From Paenibacillus_E violae (GTDB lineage: Bacteria; Bacillota; Bacilli; Paenibacillales; NBRC-103111): a stretch of 64,000 nucleotides of DNA. The position numbers and the translations under genes are program-made. Under the pieces are notes generated by a model. It worked only from the letters and a program-made list of their open reading frames with translations. It was not told where the DNA came from and did no database searches. Position 1 is the first letter of the stretch. Each line of letters begins with the position of its first letter. This document shows positions 1 to 8,120 of the stretch, in pieces. The DNA lies in the NCBI RefSeq assembly GCF_032461945.1, contig NZ_JAWCUD010000001.1, positions 1,426,001-1,490,000 on the forward strand. The letters are read 5' to 3'.

Positions 1-2
1 TA

Positions 3-308
3 AGTTTATGGGAAGGGCTTGATGTGCCTGGTCCATCACTGTCGAATGTTATTATTTGGGCGCTTCCGTTCCCACCGCAAGACCCTGTGTTTATGGCCAA
101 ACGGGAAGCAGCCGCGAATGCTTATGTGGAAGTGGACATTCCTTACATGCTGTTAAGACTGAGACAAGGGATTGGCCGCTTGATCCGTACGCGGGAAGAT
201 AGCGGGATTATCGCTATCTTTAGCGAGGAGATGCACACGAATGAAACGCTTCGTGAACATATTGAACATGTGCTGCCTTCAGGCGTAGCACTGACGTATA
301 GTCTGTAA
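3..308 (+). CDS. DinG-type ATP-dependent DNA helicase, C-terminal end (partial)
   Basis: Only the last ~101 residues are in the window; the reading frame is open to the left edge, so the gene starts upstream. The visible part contains the SxWEGxDVPG segment followed by VIIWALPFPPQDP and, later, the RLRQGIGRLIRT motif. These correspond to helicase motifs V and VI of the XPD/DinG superfamily 2 helicases (helicase_C_2 domain), with the final arginines of motif VI expected to contact ATP. Such proteins unwind DNA 5'-3' in repair or R-loop removal. Whether the N-terminal part carries an iron-sulfur cluster or an exonuclease domain, as some Firmicute DinG proteins do, cannot be seen. Family assignment is firm; the exact subfamily is inference. 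Confidence 0.8.
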   Translation, partial: SLWEGLDVPGPSLSNVIIWALPFPPQDPVFMAKREAAANAYVEVDIPYMLLRLRQGIGRLIRTREDSGIIAIFSEEMHTNETLREHIEHVLPSGVALTYSL

Positions 309-319
309 TGGGCGTTTGT

Positions 320-2122
320 TTAGGTGAACCAAATGTCGCGAAATCGTACCCACCCGAGGGAATCGAACGAAATCCCGCGAATTGACGGGTGGTAAGCGGT
401 TTTGAGATGTTTCCGATATAGAAAAAGCAAGCTGTAACGCTGCTTGAGCTGTGATTCTAACTGCTCGAGCAGCGTTTTTCTGCGTATCGGGTCGATTTCA
501 TTACGGAGCAGCTGCAAGCTGTCATCAAGCAAGCGCTGCACTTCAGGCGCCGCATGCTGCTGCATGCTTTTGTACATATCGTAAAGCCGCAGCTCACGGT
601 GCTCGTCAATCATAATGGCGAAGAGAACAAGATCAGCCGACATGCGCAGTTCGCCATTGAATTGCTCAGCAGGAATGAGCATGATTTGGAGGGTGATGCC
701 CGCTAAAGCGTACATGTTCTGTAATAGAAGCGCATCCTGCTCGTATTGCGGAATTGTAGCTAACGTAAGCGTCTCCCCTTGATAACCGGCAGTGTAGAGC
801 AAATGCTCAAAACTTGTTGGTGCTGTTGAATAAGGGAGGGGAGCAAGGACTTCTTCTTGTTCCTCTGTAGCTGACCTCGGAAAGAAAGAGTTTGCCGATT
901 CGATCACATCCCCGGAAAGCTGCTCTAATAAATAAGCTTGATCTAATGCCAGACTGAGCGCTTGGCGAATGAGTGGATTTCGTAAAGGGCCTTCTTTTCT
1001 CTCATTCACGGTCATGAATTTTGTGGTCATGCCCGATTGCCGCACTTGCTGCCAGCGCTGAGCGTCCATGTCCGAAATTCGTACATTGTGCATGACTTGG
1101 AAAGGCAGCTTATGAGTAGAGTCAGACAAATGTTCATTCTCTGGCAGCGTCCACACCTCGACACGATCCAGGAAACCTCGGCCTTGAAAATACGCAGGAA
1201 ATGCCTCCAGAATCCAAATGCCGTGCTCATGCCCCGCTAAGCGAAAAGGACCTGTCCCGACAGGGTTCGTTCCCATCCAACCTCCGGCTGCCTCACACGC
1301 ATCTTCAGGAACAATCGCAGCTCGATTCGTGCTCAAGAAGCCCAAAAACAATTCGTTGCGCTCTACTAAGCGGATAACAACGGTCGTCTCATTCGGGCAT
1401 GAAATCTGCTCGATTCCTGCATAAGCCCAGCTGTACAGTCCGCGTGGCGCTAAGCGCCGAAGCCTTTCCAGCGCATATTTCACGTCGCTGGCGGACATTT
1501 CGCGCCCATGGTGAAAGCGCACGCCTTTTCGGAGATAAAACGTCCAAACGGTTCTTGTTTCATCAACTTCCCATGCATGCGCCAAATGAGGCACGATGTG
1601 CTCCCCCTTCGAATCCATCCGGACGAGACCGTCGAATAGCTGATTCACCAGATGAGATTCCCCCGCATAATGGATGGCAGCGGGATCTAACGCATGGATG
1701 GTTTGAGTCAGAGGAAAGCGCAGCACATCCGATCGGCGATCACCCTGAAGCTCGGAACGAAAGCCGAATTGACCAGACAACCAATCTTGGAACTGCTCTC
1801 GTAAGTGAGAGGAATGTTCAGTTGATTGCAGCAGTCCAAGAGCAGATTGCAAATCTTGCTTAGCCACGAACTGTTTGGCTTCTTCCAAAAGTAATTGCTC
1901 TTTGCGCATATGAAAAATGAGGGTCGAGCGATTGCCGCGGCCCTTTTTGGGTTGCCAGGTGAGCCACTGTTCTTGCTGCATTCGCTTAAGTAGTAGCACC
2001 ATATTGCGATGTGTGCAATCTAACTGTGCAGCAAGCTCTTCGAGCGTTGTCTCCAGCGGAGACTCTTCTTGAAGCTGTGGAAAGGCATGTCGAAGTGTCA
2101 AATAATGCTTGCGAATTTTCAT
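320..2122 (-). CDS. SgrR-like transcriptional regulator with peptide-binding-protein domain
   Basis: This is a 600-residue two-part protein. Residues ~1-115 form an SgrR_N-type winged helix (KIRKHYLTLRHAF..., with LDCTHRNMVLLLKRMQ and a KKGRGNRS loop). Residues ~150-470 resemble family 5 solute-binding proteins (RFPLTQTIHALDPA, HLAHAWEVDETRTVWTFYLRKGVRFHHG). In this family the binding domain senses a small ligand in the cytoplasm and the HTH controls nearby transport genes; E. coli SgrR responds to sugar-phosphate stress. There is no signal peptide, consistent with a cytosolic regulator. The start is set by a GGAGG about seven bases upstream of ATG. No transporter is adjacent, so its target is unknown. 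It is divergent from the DUF4173 gene across 140 bp, which is the obvious place for its operator. Confidence 0.8.
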   Translation of the reverse strand: MKIRKHYLTLRHAFPQLQEESPLETTLEELAAQLDCTHRNMVLLLKRMQQEQWLTWQPKKGRGNRSTLIFHMRKEQLLLEEAKQFVAKQDLQSALGLLQSTEHSSHLREQFQDWLSGQFGFRSELQGDRRSDVLRFPLTQTIHALDPAAIHYAGESHLVNQLFDGLVRMDSKGEHIVPHLAHAWEVDETRTVWTFYLRKGVRFHHGREMSASDVKYALERLRRLAPRGLYSWAYAGIEQISCPNETTVVIRLVERNELFLGFLSTNRAAIVPEDACEAAGGWMGTNPVGTGPFRLAGHEHGIWILEAFPAYFQGRGFLDRVEVWTLPENEHLSDSTHKLPFQVMHNVRISDMDAQRWQQVRQSGMTTKFMTVNERKEGPLRNPLIRQALSLALDQAYLLEQLSGDVIESANSFFPRSATEEQEEVLAPLPYSTAPTSFEHLLYTAGYQGETLTLATIPQYEQDALLLQNMYALAGITLQIMLIPAEQFNGELRMSADLVLFAIMIDEHRELRLYDMYKSMQQHAAPEVQRLLDDSLQLLRNEIDPIRRKTLLEQLESQLKQRYSLLFLYRKHLKTAYHPSIRGISFDSLGWVRFRDIWFT

Positions 2123-2262
2123 TAAGTGCCTCCGTCATAAAATATGAAATTTCCGAAAATAATCTTACACTTTTTGTTCTTGTTTTAAAGGTTACAATAA
2201 AAGGCAGGAATTATCAATTCCTTGCAATTCTATATCGTTATGATTAAAGGAGAGAAAGTTCA

Positions 2263-3780
2263 ATGAGAGATCCAGCTCCATGGCAAAGAAAATATAGCTA
2301 CATGTTAGCGTACGCTTGTTTATTCGGTCTGCTGGTACAATATTTATTTATCGGCCGACCAGCAGGTGTTTCTGTCTTTCTAAGCGTTGCCGGTTTCTAT
2401 GGACTTTATTTTTATTCGATAAAAGGCCGATTAGGTGGATTTGAGCCATGGAAAGGGCAGAGTACGGCAGGGTGGTTGCTGATGGTGCCGGTTGGTTTGT
2501 TGGCCTTGACCTATGCCTTGTTCGCAAACCGTTTTTTTCACCTGCTAAATATGATCGCTCTTCCGCTTTGTATCGTGATGCAAACGGTCGTGTTGTCAAG
2601 GAATAGCAAACATGCGTGGTACCATGCCACATTTTTGCAAGACATGGTTAGGCATGTTATCAGCAGTCCGATTACGTATCTTCCTGTACCTTTCGGAATG
2701 TTGAAGGCATGGCTGCCAAGCGGAGGTAACCATAAAGATTCGTCTTGGGGAAAAGTCGTAAAAGTTTTGGCAGGTCTGCTGCTGGCAGCGCCAATCCTGT
2801 TTATCGTCACCCTGTTGTTAGCTTCAGCTGACCAGATATTCTTTTCCTGGATCGCGGAGATTCCAACATGGTTCAGTGGCGCGTCCATAGGGGAAAGTGT
2901 AGGACGAATCATTCTTGCGGTTGTGATTAGCATTTACTCTTTTTGTTATATGTGGGGACTGCTTTTCCCAAAACTCACTGAAGCATCGCACCCATTCGAC
3001 AGTCAGAAAGATGAAACTGCTGCCGCTACGGAAGTCGTAGTCCGGAGCAAAGCGCAGCTTGACCCAATCACAGCAGGAACGCTGCTTATATGTGTGAATG
3101 TTGTTTATGTGCTGTTTGCGATTATCCAGTTTTCTTATTTATTCGGGGCTGCAGATGGCCTGCTGCCATCCGGTGTAGCGTATGCGGAATATGCGCGCAG
3201 AGGTTTCGCAGAGCTGGTTGTTGTTGCTCTAATCAATGTATCGCTGCTATTTCCTGGTTTACATTGGATTCGTTCAAGCAGTCCATTAGGAGAAAAAATC
3301 CGAAAAGTGCTGCTTACTTTGTTGGTAGCCTGCACGATAGTCATGCTAATCTCTGCTTATGGAAGGCTTTCGCTTTATGAAGAAGCTTATGGATTTACGC
3401 AAACGAGACTGCTTGTGCATGGGTTTATGATCTTCCTTGGCATTTTGTTTATCCTTGCTTTTTTCCGGATTTGGATAGAAACGATGTCGATGTCCAGAGC
3501 CTACATAACGACGGCCATACTTGCTTATTTGGTGATGAACTACATGAATCTCGACCACCGGATTGCTATTAACAACATGGAGCGCTATGAAAAAACGGGT
3601 GTCATCGACCTTGAATATTTGGGAAGACTTTCAACCGATGTAGTTCCCGCTTTGAAGGAACTGCAGGTGAAGCATCCCGAGTTAAGTTCTGTTCAACAAA
3701 CCATAGATCGTGTGATGAGTGATCAAAAGAACAAAACTTGGCCATCCTGGAATCTATCCAGCTATCGAGCGAATAGGTAG
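2263..3780 (+). CDS. DUF4173 multi-pass membrane protein
   Basis: This 505-residue protein is dominated by hydrophobic segments, roughly a dozen predicted membrane helices between residues 12 and 425, followed by a soluble tail of about 80 residues. Motifs such as VPVGLLALTYALFANRFFHLLNM and AFFRIWIETMSMSRAY, and the tail with YLGRLSTDVVPALKEL, fit the DUF4173 family, whose function is not established. A good ribosome-binding site (AAAGGAGAG) precedes ATG. It sits 58 bp upstream of the sigma-factor-like gene on the same strand and the two probably form an operon. That makes it a candidate membrane sensor or anti-sigma partner, but nothing in the sequence proves this. It could equally be an unrelated envelope protein. 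Confidence 0.7.
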   Translation: MRDPAPWQRKYSYMLAYACLFGLLVQYLFIGRPAGVSVFLSVAGFYGLYFYSIKGRLGGFEPWKGQSTAGWLLMVPVGLLALTYALFANRFFHLLNMIALPLCIVMQTVVLSRNSKHAWYHATFLQDMVRHVISSPITYLPVPFGMLKAWLPSGGNHKDSSWGKVVKVLAGLLLAAPILFIVTLLLASADQIFFSWIAEIPTWFSGASIGESVGRIILAVVISIYSFCYMWGLLFPKLTEASHPFDSQKDETAAATEVVVRSKAQLDPITAGTLLICVNVVYVLFAIIQFSYLFGAADGLLPSGVAYAEYARRGFAELVVVALINVSLLFPGLHWIRSSSPLGEKIRKVLLTLLVACTIVMLISAYGRLSLYEEAYGFTQTRLLVHGFMIFLGILFILAFFRIWIETMSMSRAYITTAILAYLVMNYMNLDHRIAINNMERYEKTGVIDLEYLGRLSTDVVPALKELQVKHPELSSVQQTIDRVMSDQKNKTWPSWNLSSYRANR

Positions 3781-3838
3781 GAGAATCGGTCTTTATTAGC
3801 GAATATAGACGGGAAATAAACACGGCAGGAGGTTGCCA

Positions 3839-5389
3839 GTGGGGAACCATAATGATTTGCCCGATCTTATTCGCCGCGTCAAAGAGGGAGATCCGATTGC
3901 TTTTGAGCTGCTGCTCAGCGCCTATCGTTCAGCTGCCTTATCGTGGGCGCAAGCCGTCGTTCGCGATGCTTTTCTCGCGGAAGATGTGGTCCAGGAAGCT
4001 TTTCTCAAAGTAAAAGACAACATACACGCTCTGAAAGATGAAGAGAAATTCGGTACGTGGTTTCGGGTTATGGTTCGCCGTATCGCCATGAATTCGATTC
4101 GTGGAGCTGCTAACCGGAGCGAATATGTTACGGAGGATATACCGGAAACAGGTTGGGAAGCGTTCAGCGGGGGAGAAGTGTTCAGTCCAACAGCATGGCA
4201 GGAACGGGAAGAAGGCGAAGATCTGATTCGCAGTTCCATGCGCCCGCTTTCTGAGCAGGCACGCGAGGTTTTAAGCGCGAATGCATTTGATGATGCGACG
4301 ACGGAAGAACTGGCTGCCCGCTTCGGCATGAAACCAAGCAATATTTACAATTTGCTGTCTCGCGCTCGGGTGAAAGCGAATGAAGAGCGATTCCGCAAGG
4401 AAATCGAGCGTTATCTGGAGGTACGGAAGAAGAGTGGTCACAGAGCCGCCAGAACGCTGCCACTTCCGGTGTTTTCTCGGCCTTATGCATTTCTATCGGT
4501 TATGATCGGTGAAGCGCTTCGAACTGTAGGAGAGGAACACATTTCCCATACGGAGCTGATGGGGATCTCAGGGGATGCATTCCGTTTGAATGTGGCGAAA
4601 AGCTGTCATTCCCAAGGGATCTCAACGTTTGACTGGAGTTACACCGCCTATCGCATTCTAGAACGGCTCGGCGTTCACGGGACCTGCTTTGGACGTCCTC
4701 AACGAAAGACGTTAACGCCGGAACAGCAAGTTCATATCTTATCCATTCTTCATGGTTCTATCGACCAAGGTGTTCCTGCGATTATTTGGAACATGCAAAG
4801 TAATGAGTTTGGGTTTATATATGGCTACGATGACAACGAGCAGAAAATCCTATATCTAGGTCATAACCGAGAGGAACGGATTGTCCGTTATGACCAGTTG
4901 GGACGAAAGGCTGATCAGCCGCCATTGTTCGTCCTTGGTATTCGCGGGAGAGTGGCGCCTTCTCAGACAGTGGACGCCACACTGCGAGCGATTATTGATC
5001 ATGCAAGAGGGAAAGAGCCTCCGCTTGCTGGCTATGCCTTCGGCCTTGACGGTTACCGCCTCTGGCTGGAGGCGGTAAAGGATGGTTCGCTTGATCTGCA
5101 AGGACATGCCTATCAAGTGGCGATTTTAGCCGAAGCTCGGCATCATGCTGCTCAGTATTTGCTCGAGTTGTCAAATAGCAGCAACAATGATTGGCGTAAG
5201 CAGCGGCTTGCCGAAGCGGCAGCATGCTATACACAAGTCAGCGAATCGTTTACTCGCTTGTATCCGAGCTTTCCATTCGGATATGGTGGCAGTCATGCAG
5301 GCCGAATGAGCAAGATTGGAGAGGAACTACGGCTCGCTTGGGAGGCCGAAAAAGAAGGCATCCAAATGATTGCATCTATTGTGGAATGA
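3839..5389 (+). CDS. Sigma-70-family factor with a papain-like (BtrH/C39-like) C-terminal region
   Basis: The 516-residue protein starts with an ECF-like sigma2 region (residues ~1-85, with EDVVQEAFLKVKDNIH and FGTWFRVMVRRIAMN) and a sigma4 region (~125-190, PLSEQAREVL...TTEELAARFGMKPSNIYNLLSRAR). These would bind core RNA polymerase and promoter DNA. A second half of ~320 residues follows. Residues ~205-365 resemble BtrH_N/C39-like papain-fold domains, including Cys256 in KSCHSQG and IWNMQSNEFGFIYGYDD. The rest is helical (YRLWLEAVKDGS...AEARHHAAQYLLEL). Whether the domain is catalytic cannot be judged. GTG at 3839 is chosen because AGGAGG ends six bases before it; an in-frame TTG at 3833 touches the Shine-Dalgarno. 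The fusion is uncommon and may make the sigma part ligand-responsive. Confidence 0.75.
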   Translation: MGNHNDLPDLIRRVKEGDPIAFELLLSAYRSAALSWAQAVVRDAFLAEDVVQEAFLKVKDNIHALKDEEKFGTWFRVMVRRIAMNSIRGAANRSEYVTEDIPETGWEAFSGGEVFSPTAWQEREEGEDLIRSSMRPLSEQAREVLSANAFDDATTEELAARFGMKPSNIYNLLSRARVKANEERFRKEIERYLEVRKKSGHRAARTLPLPVFSRPYAFLSVMIGEALRTVGEEHISHTELMGISGDAFRLNVAKSCHSQGISTFDWSYTAYRILERLGVHGTCFGRPQRKTLTPEQQVHILSILHGSIDQGVPAIIWNMQSNEFGFIYGYDDNEQKILYLGHNREERIVRYDQLGRKADQPPLFVLGIRGRVAPSQTVDATLRAIIDHARGKEPPLAGYAFGLDGYRLWLEAVKDGSLDLQGHAYQVAILAEARHHAAQYLLELSNSSNNDWRKQRLAEAAACYTQVSESFTRLYPSFPFGYGGSHAGRMSKIGEELRLAWEAEKEGIQMIASIVE

Positions 5390-5455
5390 GCGTGATAGAA
5401 ATTACGCAGCCGCTGTGTCTATAAGTTGAACGACTATCTAAGGAGGAAAACGAAG

Positions 5456-6235
5456 ATGTCACATCCGATTAATGCTTTTATGCCAGCCGTATTTGTTCCC
5501 GTTCACGATCTTAAACGAGCTATTGAATGGTATGCGAATTTGTTTCAGCGCCCGATCGTGCCTCAGCCTGATCAGGACACCCATGGTATTTATATTTTTG
5601 CTTTGGAGGAAACGGAAATCATTCTGGACAGGAATACCTGGGGGTCTCCACCGACGGTGATGTTCGATGCCGATGATATCCATGCTGCCCATCAATTTTG
5701 TGAGCATAGACCTCATACGGTATTGACAGAGGCTTTTACTGACGAATATATATCCGTTTTTAATATAAACTCTCATATGGTTTGCAAAGCGAATCGTGAC
5801 TTAGGTCTAAAACCGGGCAGGCCAACGAATGCACATTTGCGAAAAATTAGCCGCATCTTGGTGCATACCGATGATATTGAGGATACGACGGCTTGGTATG
5901 AAGCTTTTGTGGGGAAAAGCGCCGGTTCAGACCCGCGTTTCGGCGATTTGCCAGCGATTCTGATGGATCGCGGCCCTCATTTGCTCATTGACGATAATCG
6001 GCTAAGTCATTCCCAAAGTAAATACTTTGAGCAGCTGCAAGTAGAAACTCGCACGAATCCGATTATGATCATGGAATCGCCGGATTTGGACGCTGCCCTT
6101 GCGCATGTCCATTCTGTAGGGGGTCTTGTGAAAGAGGGGATTGAAAAGAGGTTGGGTGTAACCTGTTTCCATTTTCAAGATCCTGATGGCAACGGATATC
6201 TGGTTGTGGAAGAAGTGGACAAAACAGCACAATAA
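5456..6235 (+). CDS. Two-domain VOC (glyoxalase/dioxygenase fold) protein
   Basis: The 259-residue protein holds two vicinal-oxygen-chelate modules. The N-terminal one (residues ~5-115) begins FMPAVFVPVHDLKRAIEWYANLF; the C-terminal one (~125-255) begins ISRILVHTDDIEDTTAWYEAFVG and ends with the typical CFHFQDPDGNGYLVVEE. The family covers glyoxalases, ring-cleaving dioxygenases and antibiotic-binding proteins, and the substrate cannot be read from sequence. The metal ligands are not obviously conserved in both halves, so a binding-only role is possible. ATG at 5456 is preferred because AGGAGG lies at 5441-5446; an in-frame TTG thirty bases upstream has no comparable site. It is 66 bp after the sigma-factor gene and may be cotranscribed. 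Confidence 0.8.
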   Translation: MSHPINAFMPAVFVPVHDLKRAIEWYANLFQRPIVPQPDQDTHGIYIFALEETEIILDRNTWGSPPTVMFDADDIHAAHQFCEHRPHTVLTEAFTDEYISVFNINSHMVCKANRDLGLKPGRPTNAHLRKISRILVHTDDIEDTTAWYEAFVGKSAGSDPRFGDLPAILMDRGPHLLIDDNRLSHSQSKYFEQLQVETRTNPIMIMESPDLDAALAHVHSVGGLVKEGIEKRLGVTCFHFQDPDGNGYLVVEEVDKTAQ

Positions 6236-6276
6236 GAGATGAGACGGCGAGATGGCATATGGTGTTCAGCAATACG

Positions 6277-6300
6277 TATTTGGTAAAATATGACCAAATA
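6277..6300. promoter_or_regulatory. Inverted repeat upstream of the TIM-barrel isomerase gene
   Basis: TATTTGGT and ACCAAATA form a perfect 8-bp inverted repeat around an 8-bp spacer, ending 22 bp before the ATG of the downstream gene. This is the size expected of a dimeric repressor's operator or a small hairpin in the 5' leader. No protein is known for it; the assignment as a regulatory site is inference. Confidence 0.4.
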
Positions 6301-6322
6301 GAGCTAGGGAAGGGTTGACAAT

Positions 6323-7153
6323 ATGCCATTTTTATCGTTGACGAGCTGGAGCTTGCACCGACTGCTGGGGCCATTACGCTGGACACGCTGGGATGAATCT
6401 ACGCACTCCCAAATCACGGCTGCGCAAGAGCAACCGGAACATCTTACACTGCTTGAGCTTCCCGCTGTGCTTGCCGACAAAGGGTTTGCCTCTTTGGAGG
6501 TTTGCCATTTTCATTTTCCGGAAACGAGCGCAGCGTATCTTACTGCATTGAAACAATCGTTCCAAACAGCAAATGTTCGCTTCTACACGCTGCTACTCGA
6601 GTACGGCGATATCTCTAGCGCTGATGAGGATCGCAGAGCCTCGGACATCGCTTGGATCAAGGGATGGATCGATATTGCCGCCCGTGCAGGAGCAGAAAGA
6701 GTTCGTGTGATTGCTGGCGATGCGGAGCCTTCAGACGCGCAAGCCTTAACGCGTTCCGCTAATGCAATACGAGAATTAGGCGAGTATGCCGGTTCACGCG
6801 GCGTTAGGGTGGTTACGGAAAACTTCCACTCATTGACTTCCGTAGCAGATAACTGCCTTGCTTTGCTAGAGAGATGCGAAGATGTCCTAGGGTTCACATC
6901 CGATTATGGCAATTTCAAAGGAAGCGACAAGTTCGATGCGCTCGCCAAAACGATTCCATACAGTGAATCCATCCATGCCAAAGCGCAAACGGATAGCGAA
7001 GGATTTCCGGATGAAGAAGAGTTCATTCGGTGCATGGAGATTGCAAAGCAAGCAGGGTATGAAGGACCGTTTACACTCGTCTATGATGGACCTGGCGACA
7101 TGTGGGAAGGGATTGAGCGTGTTCGGAAGCTTGTTGCTCCGTATGTTGACTAA
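6323..7153 (+). CDS. Sugar phosphate isomerase/epimerase-like TIM-barrel protein
   Basis: The 276-residue protein matches the AP-endonuclease-2-like xylose-isomerase-type TIM-barrel family (IolE/IolI and hydroxypyruvate-isomerase relatives). Visible elements are an N-terminal LSLTSWSLHRLLG, the metal-site strands SLEVCHFHFPE, GVRVVTENFHSL (Glu and His ligands expected), LGFTSDYGNFKG and SIHAKAQTDSEG, and the final FTLVYDGPGDMWEGI. These enzymes usually isomerise or epimerise sugars or sugar acids with a divalent metal. Substrate is unknown. No sugar transporter or kinase is next to it. Translation from ATG is supported by AGGG about nine bases upstream. Confidence 0.8.
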   Translation: MPFLSLTSWSLHRLLGPLRWTRWDESTHSQITAAQEQPEHLTLLELPAVLADKGFASLEVCHFHFPETSAAYLTALKQSFQTANVRFYTLLLEYGDISSADEDRRASDIAWIKGWIDIAARAGAERVRVIAGDAEPSDAQALTRSANAIRELGEYAGSRGVRVVTENFHSLTSVADNCLALLERCEDVLGFTSDYGNFKGSDKFDALAKTIPYSESIHAKAQTDSEGFPDEEEFIRCMEIAKQAGYEGPFTLVYDGPGDMWEGIERVRKLVAPYVD

Positions 7154-7415
7154 CTAATCCTGCTTGGCAAGGAAGGTCAGGATAAGACTTACCATTACCT
7201 GCAAAAAATACAGTAAATTCAGCAGCTGTCACCTGAATGATTATTATCAACTGCATTTTGTACAGGTAATTTTCGTTGAAACCAACGAAATAGTTGATTT
7301 CCTTGAAATTACCTGCACCTTTTACAGTAAAATATGGCATTTCATGAAGATACAGCTAAATAACTGTACTTTATGCAGCAATCTTAAACATGTACAGATT
7401 TAAGGCAGTTGCCTT
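7154..7415. repeat. Convergent intergenic region with a degenerate 24-bp repeat family
   Basis: This AT-rich stretch between two convergent genes has no credible coding region. It carries two direct copies of ATTACCTGCA-N5-TACAGTAAA at 7194-7217 and 7308-7331, differing only in the N5 part. An inverted copy at 7247-7270 has four mismatches, and a weaker direct copy lies at 7359-7382. Each unit is itself an imperfect dyad (TTACCTG / CAGTAA). Between the inverted and second direct copies are a 10-bp outer inverted repeat (7263-7272 with 7306-7315) and a perfect 8-bp hairpin TTTCGTTG-AAAC-CAACGAAA (7271-7290). It might be a small repetitive extragenic element or a cluster of protein-binding sites. 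Confidence 0.5.
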
Positions 7416-7456
7416 AAAAAGAAAAAGGAACGGAGGCACAGCCTCCAGTTCCTTTT
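7416..7456 (-). terminator. Rho-independent terminator of the CBS gene
   Basis: AAAAGGAAC and GGAGGC pair with GCCTCC and GTTCCTTTT around a short ACA loop. Read on the minus strand, the hairpin follows the CBS stop codon by a few bases and ends in a T-rich run (TTTTTCTTTTT). Confidence 0.8.
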
Positions 7457-7460
7457 CATT

Positions 7461-7865
7461 TTAATCCGTAATGTTATTCATATAGTAAGCGATAATATCT
7501 TTGCGGCGGATAATACCTAAGAAAATTTGTTTGTCATCGACGACAGGAACAAAGTTTTGATCGGCTGCTTTGGCCAGCATATCCTCCATAAACGCATCAA
7601 TGCAAACACATTCGTTGCGAATATGTTTTTTTATGCTGCTTACCGGGATGTCATCCATGTTCTCAAAGCTTACGCCAGGCTTATTTTTGAGCGTCCACAA
7701 CAGGTCGCCTTCGGAAAGTGTACCTACGTACTTTCCGCCTTCATCGACGATGGGAAGTGCTGTATAATAGTGCTGCTCTAATTGTTCCATTGCTTCCTTC
7801 ATGGAAGAGGTTGACTTAATAAAGGCTACTTTATCTTTCGGAAATAGAAATGAGGCAGTTTTCAT
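7461..7865 (-). CDS. CBS-domain pair protein
   Basis: The 134-residue protein is essentially one Bateman module made of two CBS motifs. The first (residues ~5-60) runs KVAFIKSTSSMKEAMEQLEQHYYTALPIVDEGGKYVGTLSEGDLLW. The second (~75-130) includes CVCIDAFMEDMLAKAADQNFVPVVDDKQIFLGIIRRKDIIAY. Stand-alone proteins like this usually bind adenine nucleotides and act as small energy or signal sensors. No partner enzyme is fused or adjacent. The ATG is preceded by AAAGG at somewhat long spacing. Family is clear; ligand and target are unknown. Confidence 0.85.
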   Translation of the reverse strand: MKTASFLFPKDKVAFIKSTSSMKEAMEQLEQHYYTALPIVDEGGKYVGTLSEGDLLWTLKNKPGVSFENMDDIPVSSIKKHIRNECVCIDAFMEDMLAKAADQNFVPVVDDKQIFLGIIRRKDIIAYYMNNITD

Positions 7866-8120
7866 GGTCAGTAATTACCTTTCAGGGAATTTTCAAAACA
7901 TGATACATCCATTAAACCATACTTTTGGCCAGATGACCTTGAAAGATCTTGCCAAAATCGACAGAGACTTCATTATCATATACCCAAATCATGATAATTA
8001 CTAACATTACGATTAAAATTTTATCAGAAAAAATTTAGTAGAGAAAAGATTGTCATCTGCGTATATACTTGTCTTATGGGAATCTATGCTAATTTGAGCC
8101 ACTAGGAGGCGTATATCAAC

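Noticed and set aside
1399..1863. 154-codon frame opposite the SgrR-like gene
   Set aside because: Antisense shadow of a well-supported gene; composition is His/Arg/Pro-rich as expected of a shadow.
7164..7403. 79-codon frame in the 7.2-7.4 kb repeat region
   Set aside because: No ribosome-binding site, biased by AT-rich repeats, and no family resemblance.
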